From Bacilli bacterium (lineage in GTDB: Bacteria; Bacillota_I; Bacilli_A; RFN20; CAG-826), in contig JAKVOO010000001.1 in assembly GCA_022482735.1 (NCBI GenBank), positions 553,699 to 617,698 of the forward strand: 64,000 nt of DNA, written 5' to 3'. A program made the translations under genes and the position numbers. The notes under the pieces are model-generated. The model was not told the origin of the DNA and ran no database searches. It saw only the letters and a program-made list of their open reading frames with translations. Below, piece after piece: positions 43,616 to 51,943 of this stretch; position 1 is the first letter of the stretch, and every line of letters starts with the position of its first letter.

Positions 43616-44863
43616 TTAATGACTGTTTTTTTCTTTCGTTAGTTTTTTACCGCTATCGATATAGGAGGATAGAAAATAAAAGACGGTCGCCAATAGCGAA
43701 ACGACAACACAAAAGATGACCATCCAAATAATGCTTTTTTCAATTAATAAGCCGATCAAAACTGAACCAGCAAACCAAGCAATGCCATATAATCCTTCAA
43801 AAAGTCCGTACCCCCAAGCTCTTCTTGCTTTGGGAACGATCGTTGCCACTGCCGCTTTCAATACGCTTTCATTTGCGCCCATTATCAGTCCCCAAATGGC
43901 AACACCAGCAGCCACTGATCCTAAACTATGGGTGAGAAAAATTAGAGGTGTCAGTAAAACTCCAAGTAAAGAAACATAGGGTAAAAGACGGATGCCAAAC
44001 CGGTCAAAAAGAAGGCCAAAGACAAATGCGCCAATGGCATCTATCAGCATGGCAAAGGCATATGCCAAAGGCAAATACTCAGCGGATAAATATCCTTGAT
44101 CACTGATATACGCACTAATTAATGGAAAGTCTAAGAAGGCAATTGCACTCAATAAAGAAGCGACAATATAGATGATGAATACTTGTTTATTTTTACCCGC
44201 AAGTTGCTCTTCGCTCTTCACTTCTTCCGCTGTCTCATAGTCCTCTGGCTTCGGATATTTAATTCGGGCGATAAAAAGAAAAATTAAGCATAGTATCGCG
44301 GGAATAAGTAAAAAAAGGAAACTAAGTCGATAGTTTGTTAAAGTATCTTCATTTTTTGATAAAAGAAGCACGCCGGTTAGCATAACCGGGCCTAAAAATG
44401 CGCCGATTTGATCGAGAACTTCCAGCATAGCAAAACTTTTGCCGACTCCCATTTTATGCGATACAAAACTCACCATTGTATTTTTTGCTGGTTTTCTTAT
44501 TGCCTTGCCAATGCGTTCCGCGATAATCAATGCCCCGGCCCATAGATAGCCTCCGGGCATCACTAAGGCGAGTGCCGGAATTGCTAGCATATTAATCGCA
44601 TAACCAATGAAGGTCATCAGCCAATATTTTTTTGTTCGCGAAGCAATATAGCCGGTAACAAAAATAAGCGATGATCCTAAAAACTCTCCAAGCCCTGATA
44701 TAAGTGATATTGAAAAATAGGACGCCCCATTTAGCCTTAAAAAATCACCGTAAATGCTCTTTGCGCCCTCATGAGTCATATCGCTTAAAAGGCTAACAAT
44801 TCCCATTATAAGAATAAAAAACAAAGCTGTACGTGTCGCAGAGTTAATTTTTGCTTTTTTCAT
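43616..44863 (-). CDS. major facilitator superfamily transporter
   Basis: 415 residues with twelve predicted helices and a central polar loop (YPKPEDYETAEEVKSEEQLA). The first helices contain the family region MGIVSLLSDMTHEGAKSIYG, known from an MFS group with few characterised members, and RIGKAIRKPAKNTMVSFVSH after helix 4, a cytoplasmic-loop signature of MFS. A second cytoplasmic motif is FGLLFDRFGIRLLP. Substrate unknown. It stands alone between hydC and the ribosomal protein genes, with no operon partner. Confidence 0.88.
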   Translation of the reverse strand: MKKAKINSATRTALFFILIMGIVSLLSDMTHEGAKSIYGDFLRLNGASYFSISLISGLGEFLGSSLIFVTGYIASRTKKYWLMTFIGYAINMLAIPALALVMPGGYLWAGALIIAERIGKAIRKPAKNTMVSFVSHKMGVGKSFAMLEVLDQIGAFLGPVMLTGVLLLSKNEDTLTNYRLSFLFLLIPAILCLIFLFIARIKYPKPEDYETAEEVKSEEQLAGKNKQVFIIYIVASLLSAIAFLDFPLISAYISDQGYLSAEYLPLAYAFAMLIDAIGAFVFGLLFDRFGIRLLPYVSLLGVLLTPLIFLTHSLGSVAAGVAIWGLIMGANESVLKAAVATIVPKARRAWGYGLFEGLYGIAWFAGSVLIGLLIEKSIIWMVIFCVVVSLLATVFYFLSSYIDSGKKLTKEKNSH

Positions 44864-44901
44864 ATCGTTACCTTCGAAATTATAAGTCTTTTGTTAAAAT
44901 T

Positions 44902-44932
44902 AAAAAAGGCCTTCTCGTAATGAAAAGGCCTT
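44902..44932 (-). terminator. terminator of rplM-rpsI
   Basis: Stem AAGGCCTT (44906-44913) pairing with AAGGCCTT (44925-44932), then TTTTAATTTT on the minus strand after the rpsI stop. Confidence 0.88.
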
Positions 44933-44955
44933 GTGTCAGCAATAGCAATAAGCGA

Positions 44956-45357
44956 TTAACGCTTGCTGAATTGTGGTGCCCGACGCGCAGCTTTGAGACC
45001 GTATTTTTTACGTTCCTTGCTCCGTGAATTCCGGGTTAACATGCCGGCGACTTTTAGACTTGAACGTTCTGCTCCGGCTTCAAGAAGAGCCCGGGCAATG
45101 CCAAGACGAATCGCACCAGCTTGTCCAGTAAATCCGCCACCAGTAACTGTCGCATCAACATCGAATTTATCAAGATTGTTGGTGAGAGTTAATGGTTGCT
45201 TCAAATCCATAACAAGCGTGGCATAAGGCATATATTGATCAACGGGACGACCATTGACGGTAATTTCACCTTTACCAGGAACTAAATAGACACGGGCGAT
45301 TGACGACTTACGCCGACCGGTTCCGTAATATTGAACGGTTTTCTTTTTCGCGGCCAT
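44956..45357 (-). CDS. rpsI: 30S ribosomal protein S9
   Basis: 133 residues, full length. [20 protein letters not shown] at the start, [20 protein letters not shown] in the middle and the universally conserved basic tail ending RRAPQFSKR, which reaches the P-site tRNA. Follows rplM by 2 bases as in most Firmicutes, and ends at a terminator. Confidence 0.98.
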   Translation of the reverse strand: MAAKKKTVQYYGTGRRKSSIARVYLVPGKGEITVNGRPVDQYMPYATLVMDLKQPLTLTNNLDKFDVDATVTGGGFTGQAGAIRLGIARALLEAGAERSSLKVAGMLTRNSRSKERKKYGLKAARRAPQFSKR

Positions 45358-45359
45358 GA

Positions 45360-45812
45360 TTATTTACCTCCTAAATAACGAAGTTCAAGAACTTCTGGTT
45401 GTTGAGCCTCATGCTTATGATCGGCTCCCCGATAAACAAAGAGTTTCTTCGCGACTTGGCGACCTAAACGGCCTTTTGGAAGCATGCCCCAAACAGCCCG
45501 TTCTACCATTTCTTCTGGATAGTTAGCAATCATTTCTGCTGCTGAGCGGGTCCGAAGATGGCCGAGAGTCTTACTGGCATTAAAATATTTTTTACCAGTC
45601 AATTTATCGCCACTTAAAGCGACTTTTTCTGCATTAATAACGATGACATAATCACCGCAATCGACATTGGGAGTATAAGATGGCTTGTTTTTTCCCATTA
45701 AAACAAGGGCAAGTTCACTAGCTAGACGGCCGAGCGGTTTGTCGGTTGCATCGACGACATACCATTTACGAACGACTTCTAGCGGTTTTGCTAAAGTTGT
45801 TTGACGTTGCAT
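45360..45812 (-). CDS. rplM: 50S ribosomal protein L13
   Basis: 150 residues. [20 protein letters not shown], then [20 protein letters not shown] and [19 protein letters not shown] are the L13 signature segments. An early assembly protein of the 50S subunit. Promoter and leader are clear upstream, with AAGGAGG before the ATG. Operon with rpsI. No oddities. Confidence 0.98.
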   Translation of the reverse strand: MQRQTTLAKPLEVVRKWYVVDATDKPLGRLASELALVLMGKNKPSYTPNVDCGDYVIVINAEKVALSGDKLTGKKYFNASKTLGHLRTRSAAEMIANYPEEMVERAVWGMLPKGRLGRQVAKKLFVYRGADHKHEAQQPEVLELRYLGGK

Positions 45813-45870
45813 ATAATCCTCCTTACCAAACAGTACTCTTACCGGGACTACTATTAGGCAGATTGTGCCA
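45813..45870 (-). ncRNA. putative L13-type ribosomal protein leader of rplM-rpsI
   Basis: The ~58-base untranslated leader has a hairpin GGCA-CAATC-TGCC closed by a distant CAGT/ACTG pairing, followed by a single-stranded stretch to the AAGGAGG site. This suggests a folded leader for autoregulation by L13, known in Bacilli; I assign it by position and shape, not by a covariance search. Confidence 0.45.
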
Positions 45871-45876
45871 CTGACA

Positions 45877-45905
45877 AATATATATTTATTCTAAATATAA
45901 GTCAA
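45877..45905 (-). promoter_or_regulatory. promoter of rplM-rpsI
   Basis: TTGACT (45900-45905), 17-base spacer, TATATT (45877-45882) on the minus strand; start near 45870. Confidence 0.75.
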
Positions 45906-45999
45906 TCAAAATCTTTTATAAATGCGAATATTTACTAAATTCGCCCCGATAACCAAATATAAAGACAACTATTGTCCTTTTTTAATCCTAAACTATAAA

Positions 46000-46720
46000 C
46001 TATTCATCGTCGCTCATATCGACATTATGATAGACACCCTGAACGTCCTGAACTTCATCCAACATATCGAGAAGTTGTTGAAACTTAACCAATTCATCAC
46101 CTTCGAGTTTGATTTTGTCATTAGCGACCATTCTAATTTCCGCCATATCAAAATCTTTGACTCCCATTGCAGTTAATTGGTCGCGGGCATGAGCAAATTC
46201 GGTTGGGGCAACTGATACTTGAACAACGCCCTCGCTTTCGCTGACATCCCAAACATCAACATCATTGAGAATAAGTGTCTCTTCAACCTCATCGCGGTTA
46301 AAGCCCTTAAAGACAAACAAACCAGTTTCCGTAAAATTGTAGCCAACGGAAGCTAATTGTCCCACCCTTACGGGTGATGGTTGTGCGAACATCGACCAAT
46401 GCACGATTAACATTGTCGGTCAAAGTATCAATAATAAGATTGGAACCGCCAGGTCCCATTGCCTCATATCGGCCGGCAATATAGGCTTCTTGATCGCCTG
46501 CGCCAGCAGCTTTCTTGACCGCCCGATCAATAACATCTTTCGTTACACCTTGACCTTTAAATTTTTCAATTGCGGAGCGAAGCGCTAAGTTAGAATCTGG
46601 ATCGGGAATGCCCGATTTAGCCGCCATATAAATTTCTTTACTCGCCCGCATATAAAGCGCGGATTTTTTAGCAGCAGAGCCCGCCATCGCTGCGGCCCGA
46701 ACCTCAAAATGTCTTCCCAT
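46000..46720 (-). pseudogene. YebC/PmpR-family protein, frameshifted
   Basis: Two frames make a 239-residue YebC-family protein, the exact family length. First part: MGRHFEVRAAAMAGSAAKKS, IPDPDSNLALRSAIEKFKGQ, IDRAVKKAAG and YEAMGPGGSNLIIDTLTDN. Second part: ASVGYNFTETGLFVFKG. The join is at plus C 46371-46373; one base fewer gives ITRKGGQLASVGYNF, the KHGGxLxxxGSVxxxF-like block. The family members act as transcriptional regulators or translation factors that relieve ribosome stalling (TACO1-like). Nearly universal and normally intact, so the frameshift is most likely a sequence error. Confidence 0.93.
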
Positions 46721-46815
46721 AAATAAATACCTCTGTTCGAAATTAAGTTTTTATTTGTCATTTTGGCCGTCATAAAAAGACTTTGATGACAAATCTCATC
46801 AATATTTTAGCACTC

Positions 46816-46830
46816 GTAGATAATATCTAC
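46816..46830. promoter_or_regulatory. palindrome upstream of yebC
   Basis: GTAGAT-AAT-ATCTAC, a perfect inverted repeat ~95 bases before the yebC start and 30 bases after the end of the PHP phosphatase gene. It lacks a T-run, so an operator is as likely as a weak terminator. Confidence 0.3.
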
Positions 46831-46859
46831 TAATATTTTCCGCTACTTTTTTGATTTTT

Positions 46860-47669
46860 TTAGCGAACTGTTGGGTGAACATAATTTAAATCAAGAGCAA
46901 AGAAATCTCGAAGTTCTTCGTAACTTTTTTCTAACTTAAAATCATTTGGACTATGAGCATCTACACCGATCACCACTTTGGCTTTGCTATCCGCCACCAT
47001 CTTCCAAAATTCGATAACTGGGTAGCGAAAGCGTATTTGATTTCCATACTTTTTTGCCCCCACCCGTGGTCCGCCGAAGTTCAATTCAAGGGGAATGTCG
47101 CATTCGATTGCCGCTTCAATTATCGTTTGTGCAATGCCATAAGCAAAATCATCAAATTTTGGATAGACACACATAAATAAATCCGGATGGCATACATAAC
47201 GGAATAGTCCACTTTTCATGCCTTTAATCAAATCGTCCCGATAATGAGTTATTTCCTCTTTCATTCTCGCCGAGTGATCATAAAAATAGGAAGCCGTATC
47301 CTTAGTATTAGCATCATAAAAACAATGCTGGCCCAATATAAAATATTCAATGCCCGGATAAGAATGGATGCTTGATAGTACATCTTCTAATCCAATTAAA
47401 TACTCGGCTTCAAATCCAATATGAATCTCAATTTGCGCCCGATACTTTTCTTTTAGTTTACTCAGTGAATCAATATACTCGTCAAGCATTGAAAAATCTC
47501 CACGCATATGGGGATGAAAAATATTGGGAAGAAAAATATGATCACTAAATCCAAGAACTTTAATGCCGGCATCTATCGCCGCTTGTACATATTCTTCATC
47601 CGCACCAAAAGCGTGACCGCATCTTTTGGTGTGAGTATGAAGACAATAATCTAGTTGCTTATCTTCCAT
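46860..47669 (-). CDS. PHP-domain histidinol-phosphatase-like protein
   Basis: 269 residues of the HisK/HisJ type PHP family. Metal ligands are visible: HTHTKRCGHA at the start, GFSDHIFLPN, GFEAEYL, ILGQHCFYD, VCHPDLFMC and the closing GVDAHSPNDF. These bind a trinuclear centre and hydrolyse histidinol phosphate in the family prototype. No other his genes are nearby; the gene overlaps truA and may serve a different phosphatase function here. Last gene of the dCMP deaminase-ecf-truA transcript. Confidence 0.88.
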   Translation of the reverse strand: MEDKQLDYCLHTHTKRCGHAFGADEEYVQAAIDAGIKVLGFSDHIFLPNIFHPHMRGDFSMLDEYIDSLSKLKEKYRAQIEIHIGFEAEYLIGLEDVLSSIHSYPGIEYFILGQHCFYDANTKDTASYFYDHSARMKEEITHYRDDLIKGMKSGLFRYVCHPDLFMCVYPKFDDFAYGIAQTIIEAAIECDIPLELNFGGPRVGAKKYGNQIRFRYPVIEFWKMVADSKAKVVIGVDAHSPNDFKLEKSYEELRDFFALDLNYVHPTVR

Positions 47670-48397
47670 AAAAAACCTCCACTAAAACCAATCCTTGAGC
47701 CGGTGCTTTGTATGAAATTGGATAATGAACTCCCCTCTTGAAGCGAGTTAATTATATCTTTGAGTTCAATTTTGCCTTGGGCTAAGGCGATAAGCGTTCC
47801 CACCATCATGCGTACTTGATATTGCATAAAACCATCGGCAAAAAAATCAAGCGTCAGCTTTTCGTTTTCCGCGTTTATTTTTATGTCCTTAACAAAACGA
47901 TGAAAATTCCTCTCATCTTCCTTGCGAACTGTATAATTGAAAAAATAATGGTCGCCGACAAAAAGCTCCGCTCCAGCTTTTAGTCTATCAATATCAAGCG
48001 ATGTTGATCGTATCGTGTAGGAATAAAACCGCTCAAAAGGGTTTTCATCTTGAAGATTAATCTGATAGCGATAATGTTTTCCGCTGGCAGAATGGCGGGC
48101 GTGAAAAGTTTCAGGAACCACTATTAGACTAATTATATGAATGCTTTTAGGTAGTAAAGAATTTAGCCCATGCCGAAGAATATCAGGATTAATTTCCTTA
48201 TCGCTGTCAAAATGCGCACATTGTCCATAGGCATGAACGCCAGCATCCGTTCGACCAGCGCCGTATATAATTGTCTTTTGGTCGAGAATTTGACTAAGAT
48301 ATTTCTCTATTGTCGCCTCGACTGTTGGCCTATTTATCTGCCTTTGCCAGCCATAATAATCAGTTCCATCATAAGCAATCTTCATTAAATAACGCAT
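47651..48397 (-). CDS. truA: tRNA pseudouridine(38-40) synthase
   Basis: 248 residues. MKIAYDGTDYYGWQRQINRP, the catalytic Asp in YGAGRTDAGVHAYGQCAHF (D53 region) and FHARHSASGKHYRYQI identify TruA. It forms pseudouridine at positions 38-40 of the anticodon arm. The start overlaps the ecfT stop as TAATG. The order ecfA1-ecfA2-ecfT-truA, common in Firmicutes, confirms the assignment. The C-terminus overlaps the PHP gene by 19 bases. Confidence 0.97.
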   Translation of the reverse strand: MRYLMKIAYDGTDYYGWQRQINRPTVEATIEKYLSQILDQKTIIYGAGRTDAGVHAYGQCAHFDSDKEINPDILRHGLNSLLPKSIHIISLIVVPETFHARHSASGKHYRYQINLQDENPFERFYSYTIRSTSLDIDRLKAGAELFVGDHYFFNYTVRKEDERNFHRFVKDIKINAENEKLTLDFFADGFMQYQVRMMVGTLIALAQGKIELKDIINSLQEGSSLSNFIQSTGSRIGFSGGFLWKISN

Positions 48398-49272
48398 TAG
48401 AAAAGGCCTCGAACCACGTTAATTAGTTCTTTGATTAAAAGGTAAAAATCAACTTTTGCCACGTCAAGATAAATAAATACCCCTAGGGTTGCCAAAGTTA
48501 AAATAAAGGCAAACGTATCTGCCAGACGCCATTTCAATATCCGATAGCGCGTTCTTTTAGCGCTGGGATTATAACCGCGCGCTTCCATTGCGTTTGCTAA
48601 ATCATCACTACGTTGAAAAGCGGAAATAAAAAGCGGAATAATAAGCGCAACTATCGCCCGTAATCGTTCTTTAATTTTCCCCTTTTTAAAATCGACTCCT
48701 CGACTTTCCTGCGCCTTCATAATTCGTCCCGTCTCGTCAAGAAGCGTTGGAATAAAACGTAAGGCGATAGAGATGGTCATAGCCACTTCATGCACTGGAA
48801 AATGAATAAACTTCAGTGGATACATATACCACTCCAGTGCATACGTTAGATCCAAGGGACGCGTAGTTCCGGTCAAAACCATCGTTAGAGCTATCATCAG
48901 CACTAAGCGCAGAAAAATATAAGCAGTTTGAATAAATGGCGCGTAATAAAATGAATAATTAAAAAGTGTGAACCATACTTTATCACCCGCTGTTCGGAAG
49001 GTAAAAATGTTGATAATGAGTAGAATTATCATCATCATCCACAAAGCTTTTAGTTGGCGAAATAACGAGCGAATTCGAATATGGGCTATCAGCATTAATA
49101 CCAAAATAAGTAAACCTAAAATGCCGTACATTATAAAATTCATTTCCGTTGAGGAAAAGCGAAAGAAAACCATTACCATGATCATAATGACCGAAAATAG
49201 TTTTAATCGTGGATCGGCGCGATGGATGAAAGAATTAAAGGGAATATAACGTCCTAAAGTAATGTTTTGCAT
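48397..49272 (-). CDS. ecfT: ECF transporter transmembrane protein
   Basis: 291 residues from the ATG at 49272 (GGGAG upstream, just after the ecfA2 stop). GRYIPFNSFIHRADPRLKLF at the start, helices SVIMIMVMVFFRF and onward, and the coupling motifs MKAQESRGVDFKKG and AMEARGYNPSAKR with the conserved ARG that dock on the two ATPases. It is the scaffold of the group II ECF module that serves several vitamin-binding S proteins encoded elsewhere. Confidence 0.96.
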   Translation of the reverse strand: MQNITLGRYIPFNSFIHRADPRLKLFSVIMIMVMVFFRFSSTEMNFIMYGILGLLILVLMLIAHIRIRSLFRQLKALWMMMIILLIINIFTFRTAGDKVWFTLFNYSFYYAPFIQTAYIFLRLVLMIALTMVLTGTTRPLDLTYALEWYMYPLKFIHFPVHEVAMTISIALRFIPTLLDETGRIMKAQESRGVDFKKGKIKERLRAIVALIIPLFISAFQRSDDLANAMEARGYNPSAKRTRYRILKWRLADTFAFILTLATLGVFIYLDVAKVDFYLLIKELINVVRGLF

Positions 49273-49273
49273 T

Positions 49274-50203
49274 TTACTTTCTCCCTTTGGCAATCATCTT
49301 GGCCAAATCATCTTCACTCTTCAAAGAGCGAATATCAATTGGATATCCAGCCATAATCATCTTTTTTGCCACTTGATATAACATTGGTATTTCCAAAGAA
49401 AAATCTTCATTGTCTTGACCGAAAAGCTCGATGGGAGTGCTCCGTTCAACAATGCGACCTTCCTTCATAACGATAACTTCTTGGGCATAGCGAAGAACGA
49501 TATCCATATCGTGCGTAACCATAATGATTCCTGTGCCTTTTTGGTAGATGGAAAGAAAAAGATCCATCATCGCTTTTGCTCCTTGAGGATCAAGACCAGC
49601 GGTTGGCTCATCTAAAATCAAAATATCTGGCTCCGTGGCGATGATACCGGCGATTGCCACCCGGCGACGTTCGCCTCCGCTTAATTCAAACGGCGAGCGT
49701 AAAAAATAACTCTTGTCCAAGCCGACTTTTTCTAGCGCGATGTGCGCTTTATTCATCGCTTCCTCTTTACTAAAGCCAAAATTGAGCGGACCAAAAGCCA
49801 CATCTTTTTCCACAGTTTCCTCAAATAATTGATATTCAGGAAACTGAAAAACAATACCAACTTTTTTGCGGATGCTCTTCAATTCATATTCTTGCTTAGT
49901 TTGAATAAATTCAAGGAGAACTTTGGTGCGAATGCTAGCGCTCTTATCTTTAATTAGTCGGCGTTCATATTTCTTCTTTTTCTCTGGAACAATCACTTCT
50001 TCATCCACGGCAACCGCGCCAAAGGAAGGCAAAAGTAAACCATTAATCATTTGCACCAAGGTCGATTTACCGCTTCCAGTATGGCCGACAATGGCACTGA
50101 AGCCATGGCCATCAATAACTAAATTAATATCTTTAAGTGCTTCATACTCAAAAGGAGAGTGAGGTGAATAAGTAAAATCCACCGATTTGAATTCTATCGG
50201 CAT
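49274..50203 (-). CDS. ecfA2: ECF transporter ATPase EcfA2
   Basis: 309 residues. Walker A GHTGSGKSTLVQMINGL, Q-loop VGIVFQFPEYQLFEETVEK, signature LSGGERRRVAIAG, Walker B DILILDEPTAGLDP and switch MVTHDMD. Compared with Bacillus EcfA2 it has an insertion of ~35 basic residues between Walker A and the Q-loop (PEKKKKYERRLIKDKSAS and more), a feature also seen in Mollicutes. Overlaps ecfA1 by 10 bases. Confidence 0.95.
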   Translation of the reverse strand: MPIEFKSVDFTYSPHSPFEYEALKDINLVIDGHGFSAIVGHTGSGKSTLVQMINGLLLPSFGAVAVDEEVIVPEKKKKYERRLIKDKSASIRTKVLLEFIQTKQEYELKSIRKKVGIVFQFPEYQLFEETVEKDVAFGPLNFGFSKEEAMNKAHIALEKVGLDKSYFLRSPFELSGGERRRVAIAGIIATEPDILILDEPTAGLDPQGAKAMMDLFLSIYQKGTGIIMVTHDMDIVLRYAQEVIVMKEGRIVERSTPIELFGQDNEDFSLEIPMLYQVAKKMIMAGYPIDIRSLKSEDDLAKMIAKGRK

Positions 50204-51009
50204 AAATATTCCACCAACCCTTCTAGATTACGGATATTAGAAACATCAATTCCTTGCTCAATTAACGATTTTTTCATTTTATAGAAGAAAGGAATGTCTA
50301 AATTGTTTTTTAAAAGAATTTCTTCTTGCGAAAAAACCTCATCGGGACTGCCTTCAAGAAGAACATTACCACCGCTTAAAACCAGGATATAATCGCTTAG
50401 ATAAGCTTCTTCAATGTCATGAGTGATTGAAAGAATGGTAAGATTTGGATGATTATCCCGCATTTTAGCAATCACCTGATGAATCTCTTTTTTGCCACGG
50501 GGATCGAGCATTGCTGTCGCCTCGTCAAAAATGACAATATCGGGATTCATCGCAATAACTCCAGCAATTGCCACCCTTTGCTTTTGTCCGCCTGACAAAT
50601 TAGTCGGCTCCTTTTCAAGGAAATCTTCCATACCAACCACATGAGCGGCATTATTAATAATCGCGTCCATTTTTTCGCGCTCAACAGCCCGATTCTCTAA
50701 GCCGAAGGCAATATCATCTCGAACCGTTGCGCCAATAAATTGATTGTCCGGGTTTTGAAAGACAATTCCCACGCGACGACGAATTTCATTTACGGTATCT
50801 TCGCTTAATTTTTCTTTGAATATTTCAATGCTTCCCGATTGGGCTTCTAAAAGACCGATAATTAATTTGGCAAGCGTTGATTTACCACTGCCATTATGAC
50901 CAATTATCGAGACATATGAGCCCGCCGGCACCTGAAAAGAAACCCCGTGAAGAACTTCCTTTTCGGTTTCGTAGCCAAATTTTATATCTGTTGCTTTTAT
51001 TGCTTCCAT
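50194..51009 (-). CDS. ecfA1: ECF transporter ATPase EcfA1
   Basis: 271 residues from the ATG at 51009; an ATG two codons upstream is also possible. Walker A GHNGSGKSTLAKLIIGLL, Q-loop GIVFQNPDNQFIGATVRDD, signature NLSGGQKQRVAIAG, Walker B DIVIFDEATAMLDPRG and switch LSITHDIEEAYL. It pairs with EcfA2 to power vitamin uptake through EcfT. Starts 20 bases after the dCMP deaminase gene. Confidence 0.96.
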   Translation of the reverse strand: MEAIKATDIKFGYETEKEVLHGVSFQVPAGSYVSIIGHNGSGKSTLAKLIIGLLEAQSGSIEIFKEKLSEDTVNEIRRRVGIVFQNPDNQFIGATVRDDIAFGLENRAVEREKMDAIINNAAHVVGMEDFLEKEPTNLSGGQKQRVAIAGVIAMNPDIVIFDEATAMLDPRGKKEIHQVIAKMRDNHPNLTILSITHDIEEAYLSDYILVLSGGNVLLEGSPDEVFSQEEILLKNNLDIPFFYKMKKSLIEQGIDVSNIRNLEGLVEYLCR

Positions 51010-51029
51010 AGGCATCTACTTTCTTGAGT

Positions 51030-51506
51030 TTAGAATTTAATCGTCGGTATTTTGCCTTCATAGGCTCTAATTTTTACTCCCGCCATCGTAAGCATTTTCT
51101 TGCTGGCAATAGTAGTTATACTATCGGCATATTTATCATCGGCATAAATAATTTCCGTAATACCACTTTGAATAATCGCTTTGGCGCATTCGTTACAGGG
51201 AAAAAGCGTTACATAGAGTTTACAACCTTTTAAAGCTGATCCATTGCGGGTATTTAAAATTGCATTAAACTCGGCATGACAGACATAAAGATATTTGCTC
51301 TGTAAGCCTTCACCATGTTCCCACGGCAAGGCATCATCATCCATTCCAATCGGCATACCGTTATATCCTACACTGACAATTTTATTGTCGTTATCCACAA
51401 TTACGGCTCCCACCTGCGTGGAAGGATCTTTTGAACGAAAGGTACTAAGAAGGGCAATTCCCATAAAGTACTCATCCCAACTTATATAACCAACGCGTTT
51501 ACCCAT
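51030..51506 (-). CDS. dCMP deaminase (ComE operon 2-type)
   Basis: 158 residues from the ATG at 51506, preceded by GGAGG at 8 bases; an upstream ATG at 51521 lacks a site. Zinc motifs: CHAEFNAIL (His and general acid Glu) and LFPCNECAKAI (two Cys). SYNG-like VSVGYNGMPIGMDDDALPWE and CHAEFN fit deoxycytidylate deaminases, which convert dCMP to dUMP for thymidylate synthesis. First gene of the transcript with ecfA1-ecfA2-ecfT-truA. Confidence 0.93.
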   Translation of the reverse strand: MGKRVGYISWDEYFMGIALLSTFRSKDPSTQVGAVIVDNDNKIVSVGYNGMPIGMDDDALPWEHGEGLQSKYLYVCHAEFNAILNTRNGSALKGCKLYVTLFPCNECAKAIIQSGITEIIYADDKYADSITTIASKKMLTMAGVKIRAYEGKIPTIKF

Positions 51507-51608
51507 CTTATTTTCCTCCATATCGCGCCTATTATACCATGAACTTTAGATACTTTTCTTTATTAAATATCGTTTTTGCTTTATCATAGATAAAGAAAAA
51601 GGTGACCT

Positions 51609-51920
51609 ATGTATTTTACCGATGAGCAAAATCGTCTTCTAGCAAGCTATGAGACTAGCCTTCATTCCTTTGAAAAGAAAAGCAATATGATGGGAATGCT
51701 ATTTCTAATCCTTATTTTTATTGCTAGTTTTCTTTTGGCTTTTTATTTTGCCAACTTGATTCCCCTGCTTCTTCTACTCGCTATTTCCTTTTATCTTCTG
51801 GCACTTTTGTTTTTAAGTTTATGGATTATGTTTGCCACAAAAAGAAAGGCTCTTCAAAGCGAATATCAGTTAAAGAAAGAGCAGATAATTTTTATTAATA
51901 AACAAAAAAGCCACCTTTAA
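51609..51920 (+). CDS. small two-helix membrane protein, unknown
   Basis: 103 residues. AAAGGTGACCT before the ATG is an acceptable ribosome site. Two central hydrophobic helices (MGMLFLILIFIASFLLAFYF and LLLLLAISFYLLALLFLSLW) with charged ends; the tail is basic with YQLKKEQI. No family recognised. Divergent from the dCMP deaminase operon; its stop codon falls within the terminator hairpin of the opposite GH13 gene. Confidence 0.7.
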   Translation: MYFTDEQNRLLASYETSLHSFEKKSNMMGMLFLILIFIASFLLAFYFANLIPLLLLLAISFYLLALLFLSLWIMFATKRKALQSEYQLKKEQIIFINKQKSHL

Positions 51921-51927
51921 GTGGCTT
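51904..51927 (-). terminator. terminator of the GH13 alpha-glucosidase gene
   Basis: Stem AAGCCAC/GTGGCTT (51908-51914 with 51921-51927) followed by T6 on the minus strand; it overlaps the 3' end of the opposite small membrane protein gene. Confidence 0.8.
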
Positions 51928-51943
51928 AGATAAACGATGGTTT

